A stretch of 64,000 nucleotides of DNA from Neolewinella lacunae (GCF_014349155.1 NZ_JACSIT010000037.1:1-64000); one strand, 5' to 3'; positions 1 through 8,770 are shown, numbered from the stretch's first letter. The notes: generated from the letters alone by a model not told the origin. Made by a program: numbers and translations.

Positions 1-773
1 AATCTTTGCTGGATTATTATGCCGAAATCCTTGAGCAACGGGCTGACGAACTGCTCCAGATCAGTAAATACGTGGTAGTCGATGCGTACTTTTCCCGAAA
101 TCCATTCATCCAACGCGTTGTCAATGCAGGTTTTCATGTAGTCTCCCGCTTGCGTAAAAACGTCAGTCTGCGCTACTACTACAGCGGACCACAAAAGTCA
201 AAAGGGCGGCCTAAGGAATATGCTGGCTTTGTCAACTTATTTAACCTTGATCCTGCCGTATTTAGTCGAGTGGAAGCGCTGAGTTCACCTCAAACCGTTG
301 CTTGGACGGGCGTGGTTCAACTAAAAGTAGCAGGATTAAAAATCCGTATCGTGGTTATACACCAACTTGACGAAAAAAACAAAATCAAGTCTGTGAAGGT
401 ATACATGAGCACCGATGTTGATCAGCCAGCCGAACAAATTGTCCATGCTTACCGCTGTCGTTACCAACAAGAATTCATTTTCCGCGATGGCAAGCAGTTC
501 AGCGGTTTAGAAGAGGGGCAAGGGCGTGATTGGCTTAAGATCGACTTCCACGTCAACTGCGCGCTAACGGTAGTTAATTTGGCTAAAGCTGCCCACCACT
601 TAGCGGTTCCCGACCTTGAACGCGGAGCATTTTCCATGGCTGATATTACAACTGCCTATACCAATGAGCGCTTGGCTTTACGCATTTTCAGCAGGTGTGG
701 GATTGACCCGAACCTGCCAAAAAGTCAAGAGGTACTGGCGGAGGTCAGGAACTACGCCGCTAGAGCAGCTTGA
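1..773 (+). CDS. IS4-family transposase, 3' part (5' end lies before the window)
   Basis: DDE transposase that cuts and pastes its insertion sequence. The frame is open from the first bases, so the N-terminus is outside the window; the first in-window start-like codon (TTG at 6) is probably internal. The IS4-family YREK signature is intact: counting from that codon, Tyr149-x2-Arg152-x3-Glu156-x6-Lys163, with Glu156 the expected catalytic acid. An upstream Asp26 in a VVVDAYFS stretch fits one of the catalytic Asp positions. The reading frame ends normally at TGA, so the visible part is not decayed. I could not identify the right terminal inverted repeat of the element. Family assignment rests on the signature and is firm; whether the copy is active cannot be judged here. 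Confidence 0.85.
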   Translation, partial: SLLDYYAEILEQRADELLQISKYVVVDAYFSRNPFIQRVVNAGFHVVSRLRKNVSLRYYYSGPQKSKGRPKEYAGFVNLFNLDPAVFSRVEALSSPQTVAWTGVVQLKVAGLKIRIVVIHQLDEKNKIKSVKVYMSTDVDQPAEQIVHAYRCRYQQEFIFRDGKQFSGLEEGQGRDWLKIDFHVNCALTVVNLAKAAHHLAVPDLERGAFSMADITTAYTNERLALRIFSRCGIDPNLPKSQEVLAEVRNYAARAA

Positions 774-888
774 AATCGCAGCGGACCATTGCAGATGGCA
801 CACCGGTGATTAGATGTCAGTTTGGCTCTGGGTCTTGCGAAGCTTGGCAGCAAAAGTCATGCAATGCACCTAGCCAGTAGAGCTTTAA

Positions 889-937
889 GATTGGGAGGGG
901 CAGGTCATACTTTGGGCTTGCCTACCCAATCTCTTTA
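889..937 (+). terminator. Possible terminator hairpin downstream of the transposase
   Basis: GATTGGG (889-895) pairs with CCCAATC (925-931), with a partly paired inner stem, followed by TCTTT. The T tract is short and the stem has internal mismatches, so this is only a weak terminator candidate. Confidence 0.3.
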
Positions 938-985
938 AATAGAAAAGCGCTGCTCCATGAAACAGTATTCCAAAATTTAAACACT

Positions 986-2230
986 ATGACCCGGAAAAAT
1001 CACTCCTGGAAAAACGCCACTTTTCTTGTTTTGCTTATGACGCTACTGGCCTGTTGCCAAAAGGTGGACAGTAACCCAGGCACAAGTGAAGCAGAGGTGT
1101 TCAGCCCAGAACAGTTTGAACCCTTGGACTTTCAGGAGATGTTCGACATTGAGCGTTACGTGCCCCTTCTTTCGGTAGAAGGGAAGGATTACCTGTACAG
1201 CATTAACAAGCTGAGGTTTTACGACGACGATATTTACATTCTACAGGATCAGTTGGATCGAACCATATTCAAATTTTCCAGTAAGGGCGAGTTGCTTGAG
1301 AGTGTAGAGGGGACCACGTCGATAGAGAAAAAATTCTACGCAGTTGACGATATTGTATTGCACAACAACGAGGTAATCATCCCTGATCGTTTACAGAGCC
1401 AAATAATATTCTACGACCAAAGTCTAAATTATTTACGTCATATAGATACTAACTTTCCAAACGGATTGGTAAATATCGCCTTTCTGCCGTCCGGCCGAAT
1501 CATTGCGCGGCCGGTCATCGAAAACGGAGAGCCCAGTTCACTGTACCTGAATACGCTCCAAAATCCAGCAGTGTTTAAGCCAGTCGAGGGGTTTAAGGGC
1601 ATTGCGCACACTCCCGCAGCACGTTACCGGTTAAGCACGTACGAAACCTTTTTTCATTCTTCGTCGCCCGACGCCGTGCTTTATGCGGACGTAAGGCGCG
1701 GGTGCATTTGGGAGATCAGTGAAGAAGGGGTGAAAGAAAAATACCTGGTGCAGTTGCCCGCTGCCTACCTGTTTTCGGAGGAGGAAATGGAGACGATGGA
1801 GCACATGAGTGCTGAGGAAATACTAACCTTTGGTATGAAGTTCAAAGGAGAAAAGTTTACTAACTTTGACTACATTTTTGAAAACAATGAGTTTTTGATT
1901 GTTTCCTTCCTTATGCCTTTGCGTAGGCGTTTCATCATTAAGAACAAACGAACTGGCCGAACGATCTATCGGGTAATTCGCTTTGACAACACCGGACCAA
2001 ACAATATTGACCAGTCATTACCTTTGAAATATCTGGTTGGAATTACGGATGAGGGTCAGCTGGTTTTCTACCACGATGCAGAAGCGTTTAAATTGCGGGC
2101 GGAGGCGCTGCGGGCCAGCCACCCTCCCGGGCACCAGTTTACGCCAAAAGAAGCCCGGTTTTTAGCAGCAGCCGACCAAGTGACTGAGTACTGTAGTGTG
2201 GTGCTGGCTTTTGTGTCCGTTAAATTGTAG
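986..2230 (+). CDS. Lipoprotein with 6-bladed beta-propeller fold
   Basis: Predicted lipoprotein: a basic N-terminus and hydrophobic stretch end in a lipobox LLAC with Cys23 as the lipidated residue. The rest reads like the 6-bladed beta-propeller proteins common in Bacteroidota, with an early segment ending in PLLSVEG and a blade-like run (LYSINKLRFYDDDIYILQD) followed by IFKFSSKGELLESV, a typical motif of this family. The function of such propellers is unknown; they are often found next to signalling or glycan-uptake genes, which is not the case here. Base composition is AT-richer than most of the window, matching the adjacent IS and the toxin island, so it may be part of an acquired block. 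It stands alone, with no operon partner. Confidence 0.7.
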   Translation: MTRKNHSWKNATFLVLLMTLLACCQKVDSNPGTSEAEVFSPEQFEPLDFQEMFDIERYVPLLSVEGKDYLYSINKLRFYDDDIYILQDQLDRTIFKFSSKGELLESVEGTTSIEKKFYAVDDIVLHNNEVIIPDRLQSQIIFYDQSLNYLRHIDTNFPNGLVNIAFLPSGRIIARPVIENGEPSSLYLNTLQNPAVFKPVEGFKGIAHTPAARYRLSTYETFFHSSSPDAVLYADVRRGCIWEISEEGVKEKYLVQLPAAYLFSEEEMETMEHMSAEEILTFGMKFKGEKFTNFDYIFENNEFLIVSFLMPLRRRFIIKNKRTGRTIYRVIRFDNTGPNNIDQSLPLKYLVGITDEGQLVFYHDAEAFKLRAEALRASHPPGHQFTPKEARFLAAADQVTEYCSVVLAFVSVKL

Positions 2231-2271
2231 GGGATTTGCGGGCGCTCCCCTGGCATTCCTATCCACCTCGC

Positions 2272-2577
2272 TCACCCATTCCGGTAGTACATCAATATCC
2301 CCCCGAAAGCCGTGATGAGGGCCATCAGCACCGTCGTCATCTGGATGCTGCGGCGCAGGTAGTTGCTGAAATTGCGGATGCTTTCCGCCTGGGCGGGGTA
2401 GCTGGGGATGATCTCGTGCTCCACGCGGTAGGTGCTGAAAATTTGGGCAGGGGTGAAGTCCACGCGGTTCATCACCAAAATGCGGTAGGCGCGCAGCACC
2501 TTGGCCCGGAAGTAGAGGTTGACCCCCAGCATGGCCAGAAAAAGAACAATGACGACGGTGAGGAGAAGACTTTGCAT
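2272..2577 (-). CDS. Small two-helix membrane protein, unknown function
   Basis: A 101-residue protein with a hydrophobic helix at about residues 3-25 and another at about 80-97, separated by a charged segment with many Tyr and Arg residues. The start is ATG at 2577. The C-terminus ends shortly after the second helix. I do not recognise a named family. It converges with the propeller lipoprotein upstream and diverges from the next gene at 2734. The alternative frames over the same bases have no membrane or domain pattern, so this frame is the credible one. Confidence 0.6.
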   Translation of the reverse strand: MQSLLLTVVIVLFLAMLGVNLYFRAKVLRAYRILVMNRVDFTPAQIFSTYRVEHEIIPSYPAQAESIRNFSNYLRRSIQMTTVLMALITAFGGILMYYRNG

Positions 2578-2699
2578 GGGGCCAAGATACGGGCGAGTGA
2601 GCGGCAGAAAGGGCAGAAAACGAGCCGCAGCCCACCAAATTTTTCTTCAGCGGGGCGGCTCTTAACCATTCCCTAACGCCTGGCTACCGCTTTCGGGTG

Positions 2700-2707
2700 T
2701 AACTTTG
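2700..2707 (+). promoter_or_regulatory. Bacteroidota -7 element TAACTTTG
   Basis: Exact match to TAnnTTTG, the -7 box of the Bacteroidota primary sigma factor, 26 nt before the TTG start at 2734. No clear -33 TTTG at the ideal distance. Confidence 0.5.
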
Positions 2708-2733
2708 TGGCCAAGTAATCCTCCCCTCTCCCT

Positions 2734-3276
2734 TTGAAAATCCTTCCCACCTTCGGTGTCGCCCTGGTTTTTCTGGCCGTTTGCGGCACGGTGCTGACCA
2801 ACTTCAGCCAGCGCAACACGGGCCTGATGCACTATGAACGTTACTTCAGCGCGACCCCGCCGACGGGCTACGGCCTGCAACGCAGCCTGGTAAGTACTGA
2901 GGTTGCGGCGGATGACCTGGACCAATCGATCCTCCGCCAAGGCATCCTTTACCACCAGGCCGAAGATTACGACCTTGCCCTCACTTCCCTGCGCGCCTAC
3001 CTGGAAAGCAACCCCGCCCCGGCCGATCACCTGCCCCAGCTGCTGGCCACCACCGCCGCCCTCGCCACCGGCCATTACGGCGAAGCCGCCAGGCACCTGG
3101 AGGCGATGCCACAAACGAACCCCGATGCAGAAGCCGCCGCCGTCTGGTTCAGCGGCCTGCTCGACCTGCGGGCCGAAAACCTCCCCGCCGCCCGCTCCAA
3201 ATTTCAGCTCCTGAGTAATATGCGCTCCGACGGCAATTACCCCGTGGATGCAATGCTGGAGGACTTGGGGGAATAG
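2734..3276 (+). CDS. Membrane-anchored TPR-like protein
   Basis: A 180-residue protein with one N-terminal transmembrane or signal helix (residues about 4-23), then a 35-residue link and two or three degenerate TPR-like helical pairs (about 65-165, with repeats such as AEDYDLALTSLRAYLE and GHYGEAARHLEAM). TPR units normally bind partner proteins; no partner is evident. The start is TTG at 2734, just downstream of a good -7 box at 2700; no ATG fits in this frame between them. A predicted C-terminal EDLGE tail ends the protein. No catalytic motif is visible. The GC-rich codon use is typical of the host, unlike the toxin island that follows. Confidence 0.6.
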   Translation: MKILPTFGVALVFLAVCGTVLTNFSQRNTGLMHYERYFSATPPTGYGLQRSLVSTEVAADDLDQSILRQGILYHQAEDYDLALTSLRAYLESNPAPADHLPQLLATTAALATGHYGEAARHLEAMPQTNPDAEAAAVWFSGLLDLRAENLPAARSKFQLLSNMRSDGNYPVDAMLEDLGE

Positions 3277-3542
3277 GGTCCTGAAGGGCTAAATTCATGA
3301 CGTAAGGAAATCGCTGAGTCCATTTTGGTGGGTAGGGGTAGCGGCTGTGTCGATAAAGCGTAGGGTAGGCGAGTGGGAGAGTGAGTTAGTTTACAGGTAG
3401 TCTAAAGACCTTGGGATAGGGAACTGAAATTTTTCCCATTTTAGATAGGTCGGTACGTTTACTGGCAGTGAAAAGGCTTTTCTTAATGGTCTTTACGGCT
3501 AAATAGTAGGCAGAATGACCAAATTTCAACTATCGCTGTAGA
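3277..3542. other. Intergenic stretch, nothing recognised
   Basis: About 266 bases, AT-richer than the left neighbour. No ORF, no strong hairpin and no copy of the local repeat family was seen. It marks the change in composition at the left edge of the toxin island. Confidence 0.4.
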
Positions 3543-6212
3543 ATGAAAACCCTGGTTCTTTCCCTCATTTTCTTGTTTTTTCAAGTCTCTTTATTTTCGA
3601 GAGAAAGTCGGTTCCCTTTTGGAGAGGCTGTTGCAATTGAGCTTTGTTACGAAATTTCCCGTTCGGAAAGTGGCTTTGGAAGCACACTCTACTCCCAAGC
3701 GCTCTTTGACGAAGCTTGTGCGGTGAAATCGATGGTAATGGCCCATTCTAACGCGGATTTTGACGTTGTAGGCCACGACTACTATTACCTGCTAGTAAAG
3801 GCAACCCCGAACTACAACTTTGAGCAAGCTTTTAGAGATGCCTTACGTGCTGAATACCAAAGCCGCTCTTCCTTCATTGTTATTGGCAAAGACATATTAC
3901 CGACTGGTAAGGTGGCGCATCGCGTCGAGTTGAAGCTGCCGGACGTTGCTCCTTATACTTCAGTTTCCGCATTGGAGGAGGCTGTGATGGCCAGTATGAT
4001 TGAGAAGCGGATAAAAGAGGTTGCGGATCTTAATAACGCTGAGTTGTGGGCCAATGCGGCTGCGGAGATTGCGGGGTTGAGACTATTGGCGGATTTATTG
4101 AATCAAATACACGCTGGGACGTTGAACTTAGCGGGAGACTTTAACCAGGCGGGATTTACCGCTGAGCCAATTAATGATGAAGGGCTTTTCGTGAGGGGCA
4201 TTGGCCCGGCTTACATTGGCTCTGTGGGGAGCGGCTCGGCAACTACCGTTAATGTCCACGACTTTGTCAACTTAGAAGTTGGAATAGGGAATGATGGCAC
4301 GTTATTTCGACATTTGATGGGCGCTGGGTTCGGGAGTTCGGTTGCGGCTATCGAAGAATTGGGGCCCTTATCTGCCACCCTGATTATTACCGATCCCTTG
4401 AGTAACAATGCGGAATTGGATTTGGCCGCTACGGCGTTCAACAACAGTTCGGAAAAAATGGTGATCTGGTTTCACCACACTCCAGATACCCTTTACACAA
4501 AGAAATTGTTCAACTTCACTCAAGACGAAGCTGACATCATCATTGGGCATTTTTACCTGCAAAGAATGCAGCTTTTGAACCCGGATTTCGGTAATGGTAC
4601 GGAGCCACCTGCTGCGGCTTTTAGTGGCGGGAATGCTGAGGAATCAATGAGTTTGCCCGACGAATGCGCACTAGATTATGAGCAGTCTTGTGGCTTGAGT
4701 TGGACCTTTGGTAAGGATTGTGTACTCCACGAAATAAATGATGCCTTTGATGGTGATCCTAACAAGTCATCCCTCCTTCAGATAACTGATGGCATGAACA
4801 GGTTGAAGTTGGGCATTGTGGTTGGTATTTTTGATGGCTTACTGGGTACTATACAGTATATTTATGATGCCACCACGTCAGTGGTAGAATGGGTAATTGC
4901 TTCTGTTCAGTATGTGCAAGCGCTTTGGGATATTTATCTTGCCGAAGGATGGAAGGCTACCGAGGCCAAAGTAATCCAAGATCTGAATGGATATATTGAT
5001 AAGGTAGTTCAAGCCTATAATGATATTCAAACCATCCTTGAGCAACTGGATTGGAACAAAATCAATGCCCTTTTCAAAGAAATGCTGGTGACGATAGAAA
5101 CTTGGTTCGGAGGTCTGGCTAATGGCTGCACAATGCAGGGATACGACATTGGAGTACTTATGTTTGAGGTCATACTGGGTTTTTTCTCCGGGGGCACTTC
5201 GGTTGCGGGAAAGTTGGCGGCCAAGTATACGGGAAAAGCCATGGTAAAGATTATGCAATTCTTAGATGAAATACATATCCCCGGAAGCAAACGTTTTGAT
5301 GATCTTTTCTACGACTCCATTCATGAGGTTGAGAATAGCATTGTAAATATAGGAGAAAAACACAAACTAGCAAAGTGCAAAATCCTGGGTAAAGGCTGCT
5401 TTGTAAAGGACACGCCAGTGTGGATGGCGGGTAGTACCAATGGCTACGCCTTCGGTAGCAAAGCAAAAGCCCTGGCCCTCGCCGCCGCCCTACCGGTATT
5501 ACCTATGCCCATCCAGGAGGTTCCACTCCTAGGTTATGCTTTGGCCCACGAAACAGTAAATGCTGGTCCCAAACAACTGGTAAGCACAGAGGATGCCCTT
5601 TACCTCGATCTATCCGTTCAAGACCCCTACACTTCAGATCAGCAAAGAGATCGAGACAAATACGAAGTAAACGACACTGACTGGAACGAAGTAGTTTTTG
5701 AAGAAATCAAAGGCAGTTCCACCGCCCGCCTGGCGCTACACAACGACTGGATGACTCAAAAGGGATATGAAACCGGCGCAGTAGTCCAAATGCACCTGCC
5801 GGAGCAAGGCATCACCGGCCCCTTCCGCATCACGTCCATCAAGCACCTCCTCCCCCAGAAAAAGCCGATGGATGAGGACCCAACGGATGAATACGGCTAC
5901 CGCCCCGTCACGGCCATCTTCACCCACGTATCCGATCAAGTTTTTAGGCTTACCTTTGAGGATGGAGAGACACTGGGCGTTACGGCCCGGCACCCTATCT
6001 ACTCGGCTACGGCGGGTACCTGGCGGCTAGCTGGTGATTTACGGGAGGGCGAACGCGTTCTCACCAAATCGGGAGTTGCAAGGGTGGTGAAATCTGAGCG
6101 CAAACGGGTGCCCAGACGGTGTATAACCTGGAGGTGCAGGAGTGGCATAATTTCTTGGTGGGGGGCTTGGGGGTTGTGGTGCATAATAATTATGGGGTCC
6201 TTCAAAACATAA
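3543..6212 (+). CDS. Secreted polymorphic toxin, N-terminal part with Hint domain (frameshifted)
   Basis: Large secreted toxin of the polymorphic type. Residues 1-20 form a Sec signal peptide. A long variable body follows, with hydrophobic and alpha-helical segments around residues 420-600. A Hint/intein-like autoprotease domain then starts at Cys619 (GKGCFVKDTPVW); Cys619 is the expected nucleophile that cuts off the C-terminal toxin. The block TFEDGETLGVTARHPIYS with its conserved His is the expected internal Hint motif. The frame then turns to nonsense after about residue 854. The proper Hint end (TVYNLEVQEWHNFLVGG, closing with VVVHN) lies in another frame from about 6104, so the gene carries a one-base deletion in the AAA at 6102-6104. 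The product would be about 1,008 residues if this is a sequencing error; otherwise it is a broken toxin. Confidence 0.8.
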   Translation: MKTLVLSLIFLFFQVSLFSRESRFPFGEAVAIELCYEISRSESGFGSTLYSQALFDEACAVKSMVMAHSNADFDVVGHDYYYLLVKATPNYNFEQAFRDALRAEYQSRSSFIVIGKDILPTGKVAHRVELKLPDVAPYTSVSALEEAVMASMIEKRIKEVADLNNAELWANAAAEIAGLRLLADLLNQIHAGTLNLAGDFNQAGFTAEPINDEGLFVRGIGPAYIGSVGSGSATTVNVHDFVNLEVGIGNDGTLFRHLMGAGFGSSVAAIEELGPLSATLIITDPLSNNAELDLAATAFNNSSEKMVIWFHHTPDTLYTKKLFNFTQDEADIIIGHFYLQRMQLLNPDFGNGTEPPAAAFSGGNAEESMSLPDECALDYEQSCGLSWTFGKDCVLHEINDAFDGDPNKSSLLQITDGMNRLKLGIVVGIFDGLLGTIQYIYDATTSVVEWVIASVQYVQALWDIYLAEGWKATEAKVIQDLNGYIDKVVQAYNDIQTILEQLDWNKINALFKEMLVTIETWFGGLANGCTMQGYDIGVLMFEVILGFFSGGTSVAGKLAAKYTGKAMVKIMQFLDEIHIPGSKRFDDLFYDSIHEVENSIVNIGEKHKLAKCKILGKGCFVKDTPVWMAGSTNGYAFGSKAKALALAAALPVLPMPIQEVPLLGYALAHETVNAGPKQLVSTEDALYLDLSVQDPYTSDQQRDRDKYEVNDTDWNEVVFEEIKGSSTARLALHNDWMTQKGYETGAVVQMHLPEQGITGPFRITSIKHLLPQKKPMDEDPTDEYGYRPVTAIFTHVSDQVFRLTFEDGETLGVTARHPIYSATAGTWRLAGDLREGERVLTKSGVARVVKSERKRVPRRCITWRCRSGIISWWGAWGLWCIIIMGSFKT

Positions 6213-6568
6213 TTGATGGGATATCTGATGCAACTAAACAGTATCATAAAAAGTATATGTGCAAAGAGTATGGTACAGCATTGAGAGAGTATTTAATTCA
6301 GAATGGAGAGGCTAACCCCAAAGCTGTTATATTTAGGTTATTTGATATGAATGGAAATCGAGCACAAATGAGAATCTATCATAATGGAGAGGAGATCGCC
6401 ACCAATGGATTACATGTAGGTACACCAATCAACGGGAAAATGTTTGACAACATGAACCCCAATGGAATGGATGTAGATGAATGGTTAAGCAAGTTTGAAT
6501 ATCCTCCGCATTTAAAATTGAAGCCTGATGTTATTGATGCAAGTCAAGTAATAAATTCATTTTACTAA
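6104..6568 (+). CDS. Hint C-terminus plus papain-like toxin domain (continuation of gene at 3543 after frameshift)
   Basis: Second half of the polymorphic toxin. It opens with the last strands of the Hint domain, ending at VHNN near 6180, where self-cleavage is expected. The roughly 125-residue tip follows. Its layout suits a papain-fold peptidase/deamidase-type toxin: a Cys (TGC 6259-6261) at the start of a helix (CKEYGTALREYL), a His in GLHVGTP (6413-6415), and an Asp in FDNMNPNGM (6446-6448) followed by DEWL. This resembles the papain-fold toxin families tied to Hint, but the triad is inferred by eye. The tip is clearly AT-richer than the Hint part, as expected of a swapped cassette. If translated alone, GTG at 6119 would be the first start. 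Its stop overlaps the next gene's ATG. Confidence 0.7.
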   Translation, partial: TGAQTVYNLEVQEWHNFLVGGLGVVVHNNYGVLQNIIDGISDATKQYHKKYMCKEYGTALREYLIQNGEANPKAVIFRLFDMNGNRAQMRIYHNGEEIATNGLHVGTPINGKMFDNMNPNGMDVDEWLSKFEYPPHLKLKPDVIDASQVINSFY

Positions 6569-6909
6569 TGATGAAAGACAATAAGATAATAGATTTTTTG
6601 CTATGGGCTAGAAATGATGAAGTTCACTTTAGGGAATTTACTAGCATAAGAGAGATACATTATTTTCTTTTAGGGTACCAGGCGTCAGAAAGTGATAATT
6701 CAGTGAAAAACGGAGTAGGGGGCTGGGTTTCAGATTTTATGGATTTTTGCGAAAAAAGGAAAAATAGTATTTTTAGTAATAAGGTGGAATGTCCATCTGG
6801 TCTTAGCTACTACTTGTTTATTGTTGAGCATCAAGAAAGTGAGGCAGAGGGGCAAAAAGTTTTCTACCAATTATTAATAGATTTTCTATCTACTTATAAT
6901 AACATGTAG
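6568..6909 (+). CDS. Probable immunity protein for the papain-like toxin
   Basis: A 113-residue acidic, cytosolic-looking protein with no signal peptide. Its ATG shares one base with the toxin's TAA (TAATG), which shows tight translational coupling. Position directly after the toxin tip, small size and low GC are the standard signs of an immunity gene in polymorphic toxin loci. I recognise no named immunity family; conserved-looking features are aromatic-rich helices (IREIHYFLLGY, GGWVSDFMDFCE) and a C-terminal amphipathic helix. The assignment to immunity is by context only. The stop is followed by about 110 bases of AT-rich sequence before the orphan Hint copy. Confidence 0.65.
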   Translation: MMKDNKIIDFLLWARNDEVHFREFTSIREIHYFLLGYQASESDNSVKNGVGGWVSDFMDFCEKRKNSIFSNKVECPSGLSYYLFIVEHQESEAEGQKVFYQLLIDFLSTYNNM

Positions 6910-7016
6910 CGCCTAAAATTAGATCGGATGCGTGCAAATTTCATGAGTCTGCGCGCACTAATGGTATGTTTTTGCTGTGCCTAAGGTTTATTCTCATATA
7001 AAGATTTAGCCATTAG

Positions 7017-7544
7017 ATATCTCCAACCAGCCAAGGCCCCTACCTCGACACTCCCACCCAGCAAAGAGATCGAGACAAATACGAAGTAAACGACATCGAC
7101 TGGAACGAAGTAGTTTTTGAAGAAATCAACGGCAGCTCCACCGCCCGCCTGGCGCTACACAACGACTGGATCACTCAAAAGGGATATGAAACTGGCGCAG
7201 TAGTCCAAATGCACCTGCCGGAGCAAGGCATCACCGGCCCCTTCCGCATCACGTCCATCAAGCACCTCCTCCCCCAGAAAAAGCCGATAGATGAGGACCC
7301 AACGGATGAATACGGCTACCGCCCCGTCACGGCCATCTTCACCCACGTATCCGATCAAGTTTTTAGGCTTACCTTTGAGGACGGCAAGACACTGGGCGTT
7401 ACGGCCCGGCACCCGATCTACTCGGCTACTTGGCGGGTGCACGATCAACCGATGCTGGTCTCCCCAAAGCAAAATCTCCCCTTCAAAGCCATCAGGACCT
7501 CGCAGCGTTCCTTGCCCCGGATAATCTTTTCGCTTGCAAAATGA
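7017..7544 (+). pseudogene. Orphan duplicate of the Hint module (start and toxin tip missing)
   Basis: From about 7035, and nearly identical from 7059 to 7436, this repeats the Hint-encoding stretch 5637-6005; by eye there are about a dozen mismatches in 370 bases. The frame is open from after a stop at 7014 but has no ATG before 7209. The copy leaves homology just after the HPIYSAT motif and runs into unrelated sequence ending at 7544, so the Hint end and any toxin are gone. Such headless toxin cassettes next to full toxin genes are known in Rhs, CdiA and other polymorphic systems as donors for toxin-tip exchange. It lies downstream of the immunity gene, as expected for a displaced older cassette. 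Confidence 0.75.
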
Positions 7545-7629
7545 AGTTCCAGCAAGGAATCTGGGAGCGTCCGGTCTCCCTCCGTTCAGGCGAACCCTCT
7601 CGGTGCCACCCAGTTCATTCACTACCCCC
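7545..7629. other. Junction after the orphan Hint cassette
   Basis: Short unassigned stretch between the remnant and the convergent MerR-like gene. A minus-strand frame across 7440-7622 has protein-like codons but its upstream part is antisense to the Hint copy, so I do not call it. Confidence 0.3.
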
Positions 7630-8514
7630 TCACTTCAACCGCTGCACAAACAACAACATCTCCTCCAACCCACTCACCACCCGCACGCGGCTGTTGTCCC
7701 CGAAATCGTGGAGCGTGGCCTGGTAACCCGTCAGCAAGAGCGTGGCATCGGGACAATTGTGGAGGACCGACTTCACGTGCTGCTCCACGGGCTCGTGAAT
7801 GAAGGCGTTGGAAAAGATGGTAAACAGGTAGTCGATCGTGGTGCAGCGGGTGGCGTCGGCCAGGTCGGCCACACCCACGTCGGCACCGAGGTAGATGGTG
7901 GAAAAGCGGCGCTTGCGCAGCAGGTAGTTGATGAAGAGCAGGCTCAGTTCCTGCCGTTCGCCGTCCGGCAGGTAGAGGCAGAAAACGGGGGAGCGCTTTT
8001 GGCGCTGGGGCGGCAGCGCATCAGTGGCGGCAATGATTTTGCGGCGGATAAGGTTGCTGATGAAGGCCTCCTGCACGGGGTTGATCGAGCCGGTGAAGTA
8101 CAGCAGGCCGAGCTTATCCAGGAAGGGGTAAACGACCTCCAGCAGCGTCTCTTCGAAGCCCCGCTGGTGGATATTTTTATCGATGATGTGGCTGAACTTG
8201 AACTCGTCCATCTCCACCGTAGACAGGGTCAGGGCGTCGAGTTGGGTATCGGGACTGACGTTGATGGAGCTGATGGAAGCCACTTTTTCGGCGCGTTCGT
8301 CGCGGCTCAGGCTGGCGATTTTGGAGATCCGCATCCCGTTTTTGTTCAGCAGGGCGACGTTGAGCAGCTGCCGCAGGTCCTCATCCAGGTAGTAGCGGAT
8401 GTTGGTGTCCGTCCGCTTCGGCGTGATGATTTCGTACCGTTGCTCCCAGGCACGGAGGGTCGCGGCCTTGATGCCGGTGAGCTTCTCCAGATCGCTGATT
8501 GAATAAACGGCCAA
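7630..8514 (-). CDS. MerR-family regulator with degenerate B12-binding-like C-terminus
   Basis: Transcription regulator. Residues 1-70 are a MerR-type winged helix (ISDLEKLTGIKAATLRAWEQRY, then NIRYY). The rest has the layout of CarH/LitR proteins: a helical bundle (about 90-170) and a Rossmann-like domain (about 175-290). In true B12 photoreceptors the bundle carries Glu-His and the Rossmann domain a base-off His; here the corresponding spots read QEAFISN and GADVGVADL with no His, so cobalamin binding is unlikely. Related B12-free forms are common in Bacteroidota. The start is TTG at 8514. The nearest divergent gene is the T9SS substrate at 8845, about 330 bases away across a repeat element. 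Targets are unknown. Confidence 0.85.
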   Translation of the reverse strand: MAVYSISDLEKLTGIKAATLRAWEQRYEIITPKRTDTNIRYYLDEDLRQLLNVALLNKNGMRISKIASLSRDERAEKVASISSINVSPDTQLDALTLSTVEMDEFKFSHIIDKNIHQRGFEETLLEVVYPFLDKLGLLYFTGSINPVQEAFISNLIRRKIIAATDALPPQRQKRSPVFCLYLPDGERQELSLLFINYLLRKRRFSTIYLGADVGVADLADATRCTTIDYLFTIFSNAFIHEPVEQHVKSVLHNCPDATLLLTGYQATLHDFGDNSRVRVVSGLEEMLLFVQRLK

Positions 8515-8644
8515 AGCAGGTGGTGCTAAAAGGTCTATTTATGCCTTGCGGGGGACTAACAGCGTCCTTAGTTAAAGGTTCAGACTTTCCGGCACTATTC
8601 GTTTTCGCGCTTTTGGCTATTTTTCGCGGCCCGTTCTGGAATGA

Positions 8645-8713
8645 GGGCGCGGCCGCAGGTGCTCCCCCCCGGCCCCCCAAAGGGGGGAGTAGGGACAAGG
8701 AGCAAAGTAAGGA
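8645..8713 (+). repeat. Modular GC-rich repeat: core + module B + spacer
   Basis: Core GGGCGCGGCCGCAGGTGCT is followed by module B (C-rich run, GGCCCCCC, AAAGGGGGGAGT, able to fold on itself) and the spacer GGGACAAGGAGC. Reference copy of the family described in the findings. Confidence 0.8.
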
Positions 8714-8770
8714 ACCACTGAACCTCTTTTATGCCTTACCTTTCCCTGCGCTTCAAAGCGACTTACCTTG

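Noticed and set aside
7155..7622. 155-residue minus-strand frame beginning MNELGGTERVRLNGG
   Set aside because: Its second half is antisense to the orphan Hint copy and to the same stretch in the toxin; the first part may be a fragment of something else, but I cannot support it as a gene.
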